Shown here piece after piece: positions 26,538 through 35,155 of a stretch of 64,000 bases of DNA (positions within the stretch are counted from its first letter, which is position 1; each line of letters starts with the position of its first letter). The DNA lies in NCBI GenBank assembly GCA_020635015.1, contig JACKAP010000004.1:62001-126000 (forward strand), written 5' to 3'. The notes beneath the pieces are model-generated. The model saw only the letters and a list, made by a program, of their open reading frames with translations, searched no databases and was not told the origin of the DNA. Made by a program: the position numbers and the translations under genes. Source of the DNA: Calditrichia bacterium (lineage in GTDB: Bacteria; Calditrichota; Calditrichia; RBG-13-44-9; J075).

Positions 26538-27605
26538 ATGAAACAGTATAAAATACTGGTTGTAGATGACGACTATGCCAGCCGCCTGATGCTGAAAAAA
26601 GCGCTGGAACAATATAGCTATGATGTGACCTTGTGCAGTAACGGTACTGATGCCTTAAACCTGTTGCGGGAGCAGAGATTCGATCTGGTGTTGACCGATC
26701 TGATTATGCAGGGGATTAGCGGGATCGATCTACTGGAGAAAGTGCGCGAGCTGGAATCGGATATCGCCACCATCCTGCTGACCGGCCATGCCTCGATCGA
26801 GACCGCGGTGCAGGCGGTGCGCCTGGGGGCTAACGATTACCTCCTGAAGCCGATCAATCTGGAGGAACTGCAGATCCGCATCAAGCGTGCCTTCGAGCGG
26901 GTGGAACTGGAACGGCGCCTTTATGAAGCGGAACGACAGTTGACCTATAATGCCACCATCGCGACCACCAATCATGAAATCAATCAGCCGCTTACCGTCA
27001 TTATATCTGCGATTGATATGATCAAGATGGAGCTGCAGAAGCTCAACGTGCAGAATCCGCGCCTGGCCAATTATTTGCAACTGATGCACAAATCCTCGAT
27101 GCGCATCGCTAATATCCTGAAAAAACTGCGTGAGATTACCCATCCGAAAATTCAAGATGTGCCGCTGGGGATGAAGATGATCGATATTCAGGAGGATCAG
27201 CAGAGTGTGACCCGGGGCGAGAACAGCCGTTATATCCTGGTGATCGAAGACGAGGAGAACCTGCGCCAGATCATCCAAACGGTACTGGATGAAGAATCCT
27301 ACAAGGTGATCCTGGCTGAAACCGCCCACGAAGGTGTCGATCTCTATGAAGCGGATAAGCATCTGATTGAACTGGTCATTCTCGATTTCAACCTGCCTGA
27401 CGCGGATGGCCTGCGGGTGTTGAAACGGCTGCAGGCGATTGATCCGGAGGTCAAAGTGCTCTTGACGTCCGGCTTTGATGTGGATAAATCGATCCAGGAA
27501 GCTCTCAACTGTGGGGCGATGGAATTTATTCGCAAGCCGTTCAACCGCCAGCAAATATTGGATACGGTGCGGAAAATTTATACGTTTAATCCGCGTTCGT
27601 CGTAA
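26538..27605 (+). CDS. REC-DHp-REC signalling protein lacking a kinase ATPase domain
   Basis: The 355-residue protein has two receiver domains around an isolated dimerisation/phosphotransfer helix pair. REC1 (about 1-120) has D10-D11 and phospho-acceptor D54 (VLTDLIMQG). Residues about 125-205 hold an H-box NHEINQPLTVI with His146, as in DctB/FixL-type kinases, and a second helix ending LKKLREI. REC2 (about 231-350) has D283 (LDFNLPDADG) and KPFN. No N, G1 or G2 ATP-binding boxes follow the H-box. It may work as a phosphorelay hub for a separate kinase. It follows the REC-ATPase gene by 115 bp. Confidence 0.85.
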   Translation: MKQYKILVVDDDYASRLMLKKALEQYSYDVTLCSNGTDALNLLREQRFDLVLTDLIMQGISGIDLLEKVRELESDIATILLTGHASIETAVQAVRLGANDYLLKPINLEELQIRIKRAFERVELERRLYEAERQLTYNATIATTNHEINQPLTVIISAIDMIKMELQKLNVQNPRLANYLQLMHKSSMRIANILKKLREITHPKIQDVPLGMKMIDIQEDQQSVTRGENSRYILVIEDEENLRQIIQTVLDEESYKVILAETAHEGVDLYEADKHLIELVILDFNLPDADGLRVLKRLQAIDPEVKVLLTSGFDVDKSIQEALNCGAMEFIRKPFNRQQILDTVRKIYTFNPRSS

Positions 27606-27608
27606 AAT

Positions 27609-27740
27609 AAGGATGAAGGATGAAGGATGAAGGATAAAGAAAAAACAGGAGTGTCGTCTTAGTGCCTGCTTAAAAATATTGTTTTCATTTTCTTTTCTCC
27701 ATCTTCCTTAAACCTTTATCCTTTAACCTTTATCCTTTTC
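27609..27740. repeat. Inverted short-period repeat, AGGATGA family
   Basis: The left arm is AGGATGA repeated about four times (27610-27640). The right arm has CTTTATCCTTTAACC-type repeats (27698-27740). They flank about 57 bp of AT-rich sequence between the REC-DHp-REC gene and the PAP2 gene. Confidence 0.75.
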
Positions 27741-27756
27741 TTAAAAAGCAAACCCA

Positions 27757-28326
27757 ATGGCCGATCTTTTACAATTCCTGGGAGATGTTGACCAAAAGAT
27801 ATTCTTCTGGATCAATGTAACCCTGGCCCATCCCTACCTCGATGTCCTGTTTACTGCCATCACCAATAAAAAAAACTGGTATTTCCCCGGCGCGCTGCTC
27901 TGGATTTGGCTGATCTGGAAAGGCGGGCGCAACGGGCGCATTCTGGCCCTGCTGGTAATCCTGGGCCTGGTGCTGGCCGATCAGATCTCCAGCAGCCTGC
28001 TGAAGCCCGGGATCGGACGCTTCCGCCCCTGCAAAGTATTGGAGGGTTTCCGCCTGCTGGTGCACTGCGGCAGCCGCTACGGCTTTCCCTCATCCCATGC
28101 CGCCAATAGCGCCGTGGTGGCGGCATTGTTCTGCCTCACCTACCGGCGGGGCCGCTGGCTCTGGGCAGGGTTGACCCTGTTGATCGGGATGTCCCGAATC
28201 TATGTGGGGGTGCATTATCCCTTCGATGTGCTGGCCGGATGGCTGCTGGGGGGACTGATTGCGCTTGTGCTGGTAAAATTGACGGGGTTGATTTTACGTA
28301 AGAAATTTCCCGGTGTGGCGGGGTAA
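27757..28326 (+). CDS. PAP2-family membrane phosphatase (undecaprenyl-diphosphatase-like)
   Basis: A 189-residue integral membrane protein. The three PAP2/acid phosphatase motifs are present: KPGIGRFRP (Lys and Arg), PSSHAANS (catalytic His), and SRIYVGVHYPFDV (Arg and nucleophilic His plus Asp). Proteins of this size act on undecaprenyl pyrophosphate, phosphatidylglycerol phosphate or other lipid phosphates; the specific substrate is not visible. No clear ribosome binding site precedes ATG 27757. Confidence 0.85.
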   Translation: MADLLQFLGDVDQKIFFWINVTLAHPYLDVLFTAITNKKNWYFPGALLWIWLIWKGGRNGRILALLVILGLVLADQISSSLLKPGIGRFRPCKVLEGFRLLVHCGSRYGFPSSHAANSAVVAALFCLTYRRGRWLWAGLTLLIGMSRIYVGVHYPFDVLAGWLLGGLIALVLVKLTGLILRKKFPGVAG

Positions 28327-28355
28327 TTACGGTGTTTAAGAAGTCTTTAATTTTT

Positions 28356-28426
28356 GATGTTGGATGTTAGATGTTGGGAATTCGTGGTAATGGCCATCTA
28401 AATTCCAACATCCAATATCGAACATC
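28356..28426. repeat. Inverted short-period repeat, GATGTTG family
   Basis: Left arm GATGTTGGATGTTAGATGTT (28356-28375) with trailing GGGA. Right arm TTCCAACATCC...AACATC (28403-28426). It lies between two convergent genes (PAP2 on +, DinB-like on -). Confidence 0.75.
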
Positions 28427-28435
28427 TTTCCCTGC

Positions 28436-28909
28436 TCAAGTCGACTCGATTTGTAGCAGCAAGCGGTTCAAATTGGCCAGCACTTGCCGGTCTTTCTCCG
28501 TCATCCGCCGGATAATCTCCTGAAAAGATATATGCCCTTCACTCTCATGCACCCCGGTGCGGCTCCAGGTTGCCGTCGGAGTGGCTTGAAGCAGTTGCAG
28601 CAGCGCTCTTCGCTGAGCGAGAAACACATCCACCAATTGGGAAAGCGGGAGGTGCTGGTGATGGTCGTTCTGCTTAATCTTCTCAACTTTGATGGTAGGT
28701 ATATACGGATGCTCTTCCTTCAGAATCTTTTTCAGGCGGTACTCGATTACCTCCTCCTGAATGTCGGTTAGCACCCCGATTATTTCCCGGAGCTGGGCAT
28801 TTTCGATGCCGGAAAGCGCCGGGCCGGGCGTCCGGGGAACATGCTGCAGCACTTGCTGGTACTGACGGGAATTTCCCTCGAGGGACCTGATCAGTTCTCT
28901 AACATCCAT
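28436..28909 (-). CDS. DinB-superfamily-like helical protein
   Basis: A 157-residue, mostly helical protein on the minus strand. The C-terminal half, TATWSRTGVHESEGHISFQE followed by IIRRMTEKDRQVLANLNRLL, resembles the DinB four-helix-bundle family (W-R-x-G-H near the third helix, then a helix normally carrying HDxxHxxQ). Here that last helix has K-D-R-Q instead of the metal-binding histidines, so metal binding may be lost. Function is unknown. No Shine-Dalgarno sequence is evident. It is transcribed away from a long gene-free region. Confidence 0.6.
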   Translation of the reverse strand: MDVRELIRSLEGNSRQYQQVLQHVPRTPGPALSGIENAQLREIIGVLTDIQEEVIEYRLKKILKEEHPYIPTIKVEKIKQNDHHQHLPLSQLVDVFLAQRRALLQLLQATPTATWSRTGVHESEGHISFQEIIRRMTEKDRQVLANLNRLLLQIEST

Positions 28910-29365
28910 TGTTGTAACGCTTTCTCTATAGAATGATAACCAATATTACCGTTGTCTCCGGTCGTGACTTATGATGCCTGTCACAATAACCAGGCATGCC
29001 TTATTTGCTTTTTCTCTAGCGTCGATCGACGGTGCATTATGCCGGAAGTCGTTTATCGGAAGCCGCTATTTGAAAGATGCCAAAACGTCCGTACTCTATT
29101 ATCTCGGAATATGCTCTGCAATCCTCGTGCCGTCTGAAGGTATCAGGAGCGAATCGGCGCCTGGTGATTGAAAAAATAACTAACGGCCCTGCTTAGGCTG
29201 TAGTAAGTGACTATTTTTCTATGACGTATAACTGCAACACCGTCGCTGAACGCCCCGGTACGCTTCCGACTGTAAAAATAATACACAGAAGAAATTAATG
29301 CTTCGAATTTCCCATCGCAATGCTTAAATTATCTGCCTTCATTCTTCACGAACAAAGGAGTTCTC
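28910..29365. other. 456-bp gene-free divergent region
   Basis: This lies between the DinB-like gene (minus) and the M20 peptidase gene (plus). I see no convincing gene; short open frames here lack ribosome binding sites and recognisable sequence. A small hairpin ATGCCTG/CAGGCAT occurs at 28974-28997. The region must hold two divergent promoters but none is clear. Confidence 0.5.
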
Positions 29366-30607
29366 ATGGTAAACGAGCAAGACTTCCGGAAGATCTCGCA
29401 GCGCCTGGTGGCAATGGAAAAGGCGATGGTTGAATTTCAAAAATCGATTACGGCGATTCCGGCATTGAGCCCGGTGAATGACGGGGAAGGGGAGTGGGAC
29501 CGGGCGATTTACATCAAACAATTTTTGCAGGATCAGGGGGTAACGGATATCGTAGAGATCAACGCCCCGGATCCGGACGCCAAGCAAGGTGTTAGGCCGA
29601 ATTTGATTGCCCGGATCAAAGGCCACTCCGATGAAAAGACCATCTGGCTGATGGCGCACATGGATGTGGTCCCGGAAGGCGATTTAAAATTATGGGAAAC
29701 CAATCCCTGGGAAGCGGTCGTTAAAGACGGGAAAATCTTTGGACGGGGGGTAGAGGATAATCAGCAGGGCCTGACCAGCAGCGTTTTTACCCTGCTGGCC
29801 TTCCTGAAGGAAGGGATCCGGCCGGCTTATGATCTGGCGGTGATCCTGGTGGCAGATGAGGAAACCGGGTCGGATTACGGGCTCGGCTATATCATGGAAC
29901 ATCACGCCGAGCTGTTCCGGAAGAGCGATCTGATCATCGTACCCGACGCCGGCGAGCCGGATAGCACGATGATCGAAGTGGCCGAAAAGTCGATCGCCTG
30001 GTTTCGCTTTCGCACCCTGGGCAAGCAATGTCATGGCAGCCTGCCGGAGCAGGGGATCAATGCCTTTTACGCCGCTTCCCATCTGGTGACCCGGCTCCAT
30101 GCATTGTATGAGATTTTCGATGCGGAAAACCCGGTCTTTGCGCCGCCGATCAGCACCTTCGAGGCTACCCGGAAAGAGGCCAACGTGCCCAATATCAATA
30201 CCATTCCCGGGGAGGACGTGTTTTATATGGATTGCCGGCTGCTGCCGCAGTATACCATCGAGGCGCTGTTTGCGGAAGTGCGGCGAATTTGCGATACGGT
30301 GGAGGAGGATTTTTCGGTCAAGATCGAGTTCGAGACCCGGCAATTGGCCCCGGCAGCGCCGCCAACCCCCAATGATGCCGAGGTGGTCGAAAAGCTGGCC
30401 CGGGGGATTAAGAATGTCTACCGGGTGAACGCCCGGCCGATGGGGATCGGCGGCGGGACGGTTGCCGCCGTCTTTCGCCGGCACGGCCTGGAAGCGGCGG
30501 TGTGGTCGACGCTGGCCGACACCTGCCATCAACCCAATGAGTTTTGTGTGATCGATTATATGGTTAACGATGCCAGGGTCTTCGCCCATGTTTGTCTGCA
30601 ACAATAA
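29366..30607 (+). CDS. M20-family metallohydrolase (ArgE/DapE/ACY1-type)
   Basis: A zinc-dependent amidohydrolase of 413 residues. The catalytic domain shows WLMAHMDVVPEGD (zinc His and catalytic Asp), GRGVEDNQQG (bridging Asp) and VADEETGSDYG (general-base and zinc Glu residues). A lid/dimerisation domain follows from about residue 210 (RFRTLGKQCHGS). The final zinc histidine is likely in DTCHQPNE near the C-terminus. Substrate could be an N-acyl amino acid or a dipeptide; neighbours do not decide. AAAGGAG sits five bases before the ATG. Confidence 0.87.
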   Translation: MVNEQDFRKISQRLVAMEKAMVEFQKSITAIPALSPVNDGEGEWDRAIYIKQFLQDQGVTDIVEINAPDPDAKQGVRPNLIARIKGHSDEKTIWLMAHMDVVPEGDLKLWETNPWEAVVKDGKIFGRGVEDNQQGLTSSVFTLLAFLKEGIRPAYDLAVILVADEETGSDYGLGYIMEHHAELFRKSDLIIVPDAGEPDSTMIEVAEKSIAWFRFRTLGKQCHGSLPEQGINAFYAASHLVTRLHALYEIFDAENPVFAPPISTFEATRKEANVPNINTIPGEDVFYMDCRLLPQYTIEALFAEVRRICDTVEEDFSVKIEFETRQLAPAAPPTPNDAEVVEKLARGIKNVYRVNARPMGIGGGTVAAVFRRHGLEAAVWSTLADTCHQPNEFCVIDYMVNDARVFAHVCLQQ

Positions 30608-30741
30608 GCGGCGGGAACAATTCTAAAAATCAACTTTTGATCGCAGTCTGCTGGTATTATTTTGTGCGCTGGATGATCAGGCATCCGTTTTATGGGTCAG
30701 GTATGTTCTACGATATGCATCAGGGAAAGAGGTGAAGAAAA

Positions 30742-31248
30742 ATGATGCTGACGAGAACCGTGTTGCTCTTGAATCAGAACTATGAGCCTCTGGCGGTTTG
30801 TAATGTGAAAAAGGCGATCGTGCTGATATTCCTGGACAAAGCAGAGATCGTCGAGGAAGGCGACGGATGGATCCGTTCCGTGAATTACCGTATGCGCTTC
30901 CCCAGTGTGGTGCGCCTGACCCGTTATGCCCGGGCGCCGCAGCGGCGAATTTTGCTCAACCGTAAAAATTTGCTGATCCGCGACGACCATGAGTGCCAGT
31001 ACTGCGGCCGCACCTCGCCGCCGCTGACCATCGATCACGTTATTCCGAAGCATTTCGGTGGCAAGGATACCTGGGAGAACCTGGTGGTGGCCTGCCTGCC
31101 CTGCAACAACCGGAAAGGCAACCGTACCCCGGAGCAAGCGGAAATGAAGCTGAGCCGGATTCCGAAACGGCCGAACCACTTCTTCTACTTTCAGCACTTC
31201 TTCGGTTGTAAAGACGAATTGTGGCGTCCATACCTGTTTCTAGACTGA
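30742..31248 (+). CDS. HNH endonuclease-domain protein
   Basis: A 168-residue member of a widespread, conserved bacterial HNH family. The N-terminal 80 residues (VLLLNQNYEPLAVCNVKKAI) are characteristic of this family. The C-terminal nuclease fold shows CQYCGR, the catalytic LTIDHVIPKHFGG, and NLVVACLPCNNRKGN, giving two CxxC zinc pairs and H-N-N residues. The biological role of this family is poorly defined; it is not linked to a restriction or phage cluster here. An ATG two residues after GAAGAAAA was used; a second ATG follows immediately. Confidence 0.86.
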   Translation: MMLTRTVLLLNQNYEPLAVCNVKKAIVLIFLDKAEIVEEGDGWIRSVNYRMRFPSVVRLTRYARAPQRRILLNRKNLLIRDDHECQYCGRTSPPLTIDHVIPKHFGGKDTWENLVVACLPCNNRKGNRTPEQAEMKLSRIPKRPNHFFYFQHFFGCKDELWRPYLFLD

Positions 31249-31279
31249 TCGGCTTAGGAAGGATTTGACGAGGATTGTG

Positions 31280-32269
31280 ATGAAAGCACCGAAAAATAAA
31301 CGTATTCTCAGCGGGGTGCAGCCGACCGGCATCCTGCATGTCGGTAATTATTTCGGGGCGATCCGCCAGCATATCGAACTTCAGGAAACCAACGAGGGCT
31401 ATTATTTCGTGGCCAATTATCATGCCATGACCACGATCAGTGACCCCCGCATCCTGGAGGAGAATAGCCTGCGGGTGGCCCTGGATTACCTGGCGCTGGG
31501 TTTCGATCCGGAAAAAGCTGCGCTGTTTATGCAGTCGGATGTGCCCGAGGTAACCGAACTGGCCTGGATGCTCTCCACCGTCACCCCGATGGGGCTGCTG
31601 GAGCGTTCTCATGCCTATAAGGATAAACTCGCCCGGGGCATTACCGCCAATCACGGCCTGTTTGCCTACCCGGTGCTGATGGCGGCGGATATCCTGATTT
31701 ATGATTCCGACTACGTGCCGGTGGGCAAGGACCAGAAGCAGCACCTGGAGATGACCCGCGACATGGCTGAAAAGTTCAACCTGGTCTATGGCGAGGTGCT
31801 GAAGATTCCTCGCGAGTATATCCTCCCCAGCGTGGCGGTGGTGCCGGGCATCGACGGCCAGAAGATGAGCAAGAGTTATGACAATACCATCGAGATCTTC
31901 GGCAGCTATAAAGCGCTCAAGAAAAAGATCATGAGTATCATCACCGATTCCACGCCGCTGGAGGCGCCGAAAGATCCGGATAAATCGGTGATTGTTGATC
32001 TTTACAAGCTTTTCGCCGCGCCGGCGGAAGTGGCTGCGATGCGCGAGAATTATCTCGCCGGAGGCTACGGCTATGGTCACGCCAAAAAAGCGCTGCTGGA
32101 AGCGATGTGGAGCTATTTCGAGCCGCACCGCCAGCGCCGGGAAGCACTGGAAAACAATCTCGACCACGTGCGGGAAGTGCTGCGCCAGGGCGCACTGCGC
32201 GCCCGCGAGAAAGCGACTGTGGTAATGGAACGGGTGCGCGATGCCGCCGGGTTGGTGCGCTGCAGATAA
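31280..32269 (+). CDS. trpS: Tryptophanyl-tRNA synthetase
   Basis: Charges tRNA-Trp. The 329-residue class I synthetase has the HIGH-equivalent SGVQPTGILHVGNYFGA near the N-terminus and KMSKS in GIDGQKMSKSYDN. GTG/TTG codons upstream allow a longer frame, but AGGA at 31271-31274 fits ATG 31280 and the product then starts MKAPKNKRILSG, as expected. It follows the HNH gene by 31 bp, possibly co-transcribed. Confidence 0.95.
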   Translation: MKAPKNKRILSGVQPTGILHVGNYFGAIRQHIELQETNEGYYFVANYHAMTTISDPRILEENSLRVALDYLALGFDPEKAALFMQSDVPEVTELAWMLSTVTPMGLLERSHAYKDKLARGITANHGLFAYPVLMAADILIYDSDYVPVGKDQKQHLEMTRDMAEKFNLVYGEVLKIPREYILPSVAVVPGIDGQKMSKSYDNTIEIFGSYKALKKKIMSIITDSTPLEAPKDPDKSVIVDLYKLFAAPAEVAAMRENYLAGGYGYGHAKKALLEAMWSYFEPHRQRREALENNLDHVREVLRQGALRAREKATVVMERVRDAAGLVRCR

Positions 32270-32270
32270 T

Positions 32271-32315
32271 CAGTTGTCAGTTGTCAGTTCTCGGTGGACT
32301 CTGTGTCTCTGTGGC
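32271..32315. repeat. One-sided repeat fragments CAGTTGT and CTCTGTGT
   Basis: CAGTTGTCAGTTGTCAGTT (32271-32289) is followed by CTCTGTGTCTCTGTGGC (32299-32315). The same two word families reappear together, with arms on both sides, at 49775-49863. Confidence 0.65.
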
Positions 32316-32352
32316 TATATTGAATATAAATTTTCCCCCAGGTTAAATAGTT

Positions 32353-33147
32353 ATGTATCAAATTAAACTACCGGTATTCGAGGGGCCGTTCGATCTGCTG
32401 CTCTACCTGATCCGCAAGAACGAGATCGATATCTACGATATCCCGATTGCCCAGATCACCCGGGAATACCTGGAATATATCGAGCTGATGAAAATGCTCG
32501 ACCTGGAAGTGGCCGGGGAGTTTATCGAGATGGTGGCCACCCTGATCCTGATCAAGGCCCGGATGCTGCTGCCCAATCCGGAGGCGGAAGATCTGGAGGA
32601 GATGGAGGATCCCCGGCGCAAGCTGACCCTGCAATTGCTGGAATACAAGCGTTTCAAAGAGGTGGCCGGCGAGTTGGAAACCCTGGAGAGTGAACGCCGG
32701 CAGTATTTTCCCCGGGCCAGCGCCGAGCGTAAGCGGGTGCTGAAGAGCCTACCGGATGAAGAGGAATTTACCATCGACGCCACTCTGTTCGACTTGCTCA
32801 GCGCCTTTAAGACCGCCCTGGATAATATGCCGAAGATTACCGTGCATAAGGTCAAGTCGATCAAGGTTAAGCTGGAAGACCAGGTGCGCCATATCGTCGA
32901 TTGCTTCGAAGGTAAAAATTACCTGCTCTTCAGCGAGGTGGTGCGGGAAATGTCTGAGAAAATTTACATCATCGTGACCTTTATGGCGGTGCTGGATATG
33001 ATGAAACTGGGGATGATCACCACCAAACAGAGCGATATCTTCGGCGAGGTCCGCCTGGTGCCCCTGACCGAAATCACTATGTCGCGCTATCTGAGCATGC
33101 GGGAAGCGCTGGAGGTGGGACCGGAGGGGGCGGTGGAAGCGCAGTGA
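32353..33147 (+). CDS. scpA: Segregation and condensation protein A (kleisin)
   Basis: Kleisin that bridges SMC heads. The 264-residue protein opens with LPVFEGPFDLLLYLIRKNEI and has IPIAQITREYLEYIE and FIEMVATLILIKARMLLP, the N-terminal SMC-neck binding helices. The C-terminal winged helix is TFMAVLDMMKLGMI. scpB follows after a 388-bp repeat-bearing gap rather than directly, which is less compact than usual. Confidence 0.95.
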   Translation: MYQIKLPVFEGPFDLLLYLIRKNEIDIYDIPIAQITREYLEYIELMKMLDLEVAGEFIEMVATLILIKARMLLPNPEAEDLEEMEDPRRKLTLQLLEYKRFKEVAGELETLESERRQYFPRASAERKRVLKSLPDEEEFTIDATLFDLLSAFKTALDNMPKITVHKVKSIKVKLEDQVRHIVDCFEGKNYLLFSEVVREMSEKIYIIVTFMAVLDMMKLGMITTKQSDIFGEVRLVPLTEITMSRYLSMREALEVGPEGAVEAQ

Positions 33148-33535
33148 GGGGATTGCTGAACGCTCATGCTGAAATATCGTGTAAAGCGTTTTTGCATGGG
33201 GCAAGGCGCATGGGGCATGGCGCCGGATTGTGCAAGCGCAGGTCCCGATACCCGCTCTGTAATACACCATGCCCCATGCGCCATGCAAAAGTTCTCCGCT
33301 TTACGTCATTTTCAGTACCGTCCTGCTAAAAACTGACATTCCCATCATGTAATGTATATCAATAAATTGATTCGATTTAGGCCCATATTAAGTCCGGCTG
33401 GGAAATACCGTTTGCGCGACGAATAATTCTACTCTTGCGCTTGCCGCGCGGAAGTGCTATTTTGAAAAGTTATGCGCCAATCCGGCGATTTGAAAACAAG
33501 TACGGGCGGTTCTTTGCCCATGTCATTGAAAGCGT
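33148..33535. other. scpA-scpB gap; mostly repeat, no gene seen
   Basis: Holds the GCATGGGGC inverted repeat at 33185-33302. The remainder (33303-33535) has no convincing gene; it presumably includes the scpB leader, but no clear promoter was recognised. Confidence 0.5.
33185..33302. repeat. Inverted short-period repeat, GCATGGGGC family
   Basis: The left arm (33191-33222, TTTTGCATGGGGCAAGGCGC then ATGGGGCATGGC) pairs with the right arm (33266-33290, CCATGCCCCATGCGCCATGC then AAAA). Outer words AGCG and CGCT extend the symmetry. About 43 bp separate the arms. Confidence 0.8.
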
Positions 33536-34246
33536 ATGGAAGCAAGCGAAAACAACATCCCGGCAGAGATTCCGGAATCCCAGGCTGCCGCCATTCTGGA
33601 GGCGCTGCTGTTCTCCAGCGAAGAGCCCCTGGCGGCTTCCCGGTTGCGGGAATTTGCCCCGGAACTGGCTACCACCGATATTAAGAAAGCGGTGCAGGCT
33701 CTCAATGAATGGTACCGTGAAAGCGGCCGGGCCTTCCAGGTAGAAGAAGTGGCCGGGGGATTCCAGATGTTCACCCTGCCCCAATACGCTGAATATGTCG
33801 AGCGGATGTATGCCAAGCGCCAGCAGAACCGCCTGAGCCCCAAAGCCCTGGAGACCCTGGCGATTGTTGCCTACAAGCAGCCGATCACCCGCCTGGAGAT
33901 CGAGGAAATTCGCGGGGTGAATGTGGACGGGGTGATGAAAACCCTGTTGTCGCGTAACTTGATTACCATTTCCGGAACGGCGAGCACGCCGGGAAATCCC
34001 TTCATTTATAAGACCACCCGTAAGTTCCTTGAATATTTTGGCTTAAAGAGCCTGAAAGATTTGCCGCGGCTGAAAGAATTGGATGAGATTGTGGAGGCTG
34101 ATTCGGAAATCCAGGAAAAATTTGGCGAGGCGTTTTTTAAAGAAATTGCACCAGAAATATTAGGAATGAAAGAAAATGAACTCTCTGAAAACAATGAAGT
34201 CGATGAAACCAATGAAAATGAGCAAGATGCAGAAAAACCAACCTGA
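33536..34246 (+). CDS. scpB: Segregation and condensation protein B
   Basis: Partner of ScpA in the SMC condensin. The 236-residue protein has paired winged helices: AAILEALLFSSEEPLAASRL in the first, and LSPKALETLAIVAYKQPITR with EIRGVNVDGVMKTLL in the second, the ScpB signature. The C-terminus is an acidic, Asn/Glu-rich low-complexity tail (about residues 207-236) whose DNA overlaps the next gene by 71 bp. The ATG lacks a clear ribosome binding site. Confidence 0.94.
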   Translation: MEASENNIPAEIPESQAAAILEALLFSSEEPLAASRLREFAPELATTDIKKAVQALNEWYRESGRAFQVEEVAGGFQMFTLPQYAEYVERMYAKRQQNRLSPKALETLAIVAYKQPITRLEIEEIRGVNVDGVMKTLLSRNLITISGTASTPGNPFIYKTTRKFLEYFGLKSLKDLPRLKELDEIVEADSEIQEKFGEAFFKEIAPEILGMKENELSENNEVDETNENEQDAEKPT

Positions 34247-35015
34247 CGCAGCGCCCAGCGGGCAGATGATTCGCCTGAACCGCTTCCTGGCAATGGCCGG
34301 TATCGGCAGCCGGAGAAATTGCGATGCCTTTATTCTCGAAGGCCGAGTGACCGTGAACGACGCAGCGGTAGACCGGCTGGGCGTCCGGGTCGATCCGGAG
34401 CATGATGTGGTGACCTTCGACGGCCGGCGAGTGACGCCTCCCGAAGCGTATGTTTACATCTTGCTGCATAAACCGCTCCGCACGGTCACCACTGCCAAGG
34501 ACGACCGTAAGCGGCGCACCGTGCTGGATCTGATCGGCACCGACCAGCGGCTGTTCCCGGTGGGACGCCTCGATTACAATACCACCGGCGCGCTGCTGAT
34601 CACCAACGACGGCGACCTTTCCTACCATCTGATCCATCCCCGCTTCATGGTCAAAAAAGTGTACCGGGTGATGCTCAATAAGATGATCCGCCCGATCGAT
34701 CTGCATCATTTCCAGAACGGGGTGATGCTCGATGACCGCAAGACCTCTCCCTGTAAGGCCCGTGAAATGCGCCGGATGGACAATCGCAGTTACCTGGAAG
34801 TAGAACTGCACGAAGGACGGAACCGCCAGATTCGGCGGATGTTCGAGACCCTGGGATATCAGGTGGAAGAGCTCTCCCGGGTCAATTTTGCCGGCTTGCA
34901 GGTCAATGATCTCAATCCCGGGGAGTGGCGGGAACTGACTGCGGGGGAAGTGCGCATGCTGAAGCGGATGGTGGAGGAGCAGAAGGACACGGTGCTGCAG
35001 AATGAAGATGTGTGA
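34176..35015 (+). CDS. rluB: 23S rRNA pseudouridine synthase, RluB/RsuA family
   Basis: Isomerises a uridine in large-subunit rRNA. An S4 RNA-binding domain (IRLNRFLAMAGIGSRRNCDA) is followed by the RsuA-type catalytic domain with VGRLDYNTTGALLITNDG containing the catalytic Asp, and HEGRNRQIRRMFETLGYQV. Family length is about 240-280 residues. The start is uncertain: the frame from 34176 overlaps scpB by 71 bp and begins with a Met/Lys-rich leader holding five further ATG codons; the ATG at 34266 (MIRLNRF) would remove the overlap. Close scpB-rluB-cmk order is common in bacteria. Confidence 0.88.
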   Translation: MNSLKTMKSMKPMKMSKMQKNQPDAAPSGQMIRLNRFLAMAGIGSRRNCDAFILEGRVTVNDAAVDRLGVRVDPEHDVVTFDGRRVTPPEAYVYILLHKPLRTVTTAKDDRKRRTVLDLIGTDQRLFPVGRLDYNTTGALLITNDGDLSYHLIHPRFMVKKVYRVMLNKMIRPIDLHHFQNGVMLDDRKTSPCKAREMRRMDNRSYLEVELHEGRNRQIRRMFETLGYQVEELSRVNFAGLQVNDLNPGEWRELTAGEVRMLKRMVEEQKDTVLQNEDV

Positions 35016-35096
35016 ATGGGGTGATGGGTTTATGGGCGAATGGGTTGATGGGGAAAAACCGAACCCCACTAACCCATTCGCCCATCAACCCATTCA
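35013..35096. repeat. Inverted short-period repeat, AATGGGTTGATGGG family
   Basis: Begins with the TGA stop of rluB. The left arm (35013-35052) has TGATGGG/GAATGGG words. The right arm (35062-35096) has CCCATTCG, CCCATCAA and CCCATTCA. Read through, it adds about 48 meaningless residues to the cmk frame. Confidence 0.85.
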
Positions 35097-35155
35097 CAAA
35101 ATTCCTGTTGTTATTTATCCAACGTAGACTTGCCTATAAATTCCCTCAGAAAAAT

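Noticed and set aside
28952..29171. Short plus-strand open frames of 60-66 codons in the gap before the M20 gene
   Set aside because: No ribosome binding site, no family resemblance, Cys-rich random-looking composition.
33435..33784. ~100-codon frames around the scpB start
   Set aside because: Out-of-frame shadows of scpB; the true product has the ScpB winged-helix motifs.
35012..35155. 48-codon upstream extension of cytidylate kinase
   Set aside because: The residues (MNGVMGLWANGLMG...) only translate the ATGGG inverted repeat; the kinase fold starts at IKIAIDG.
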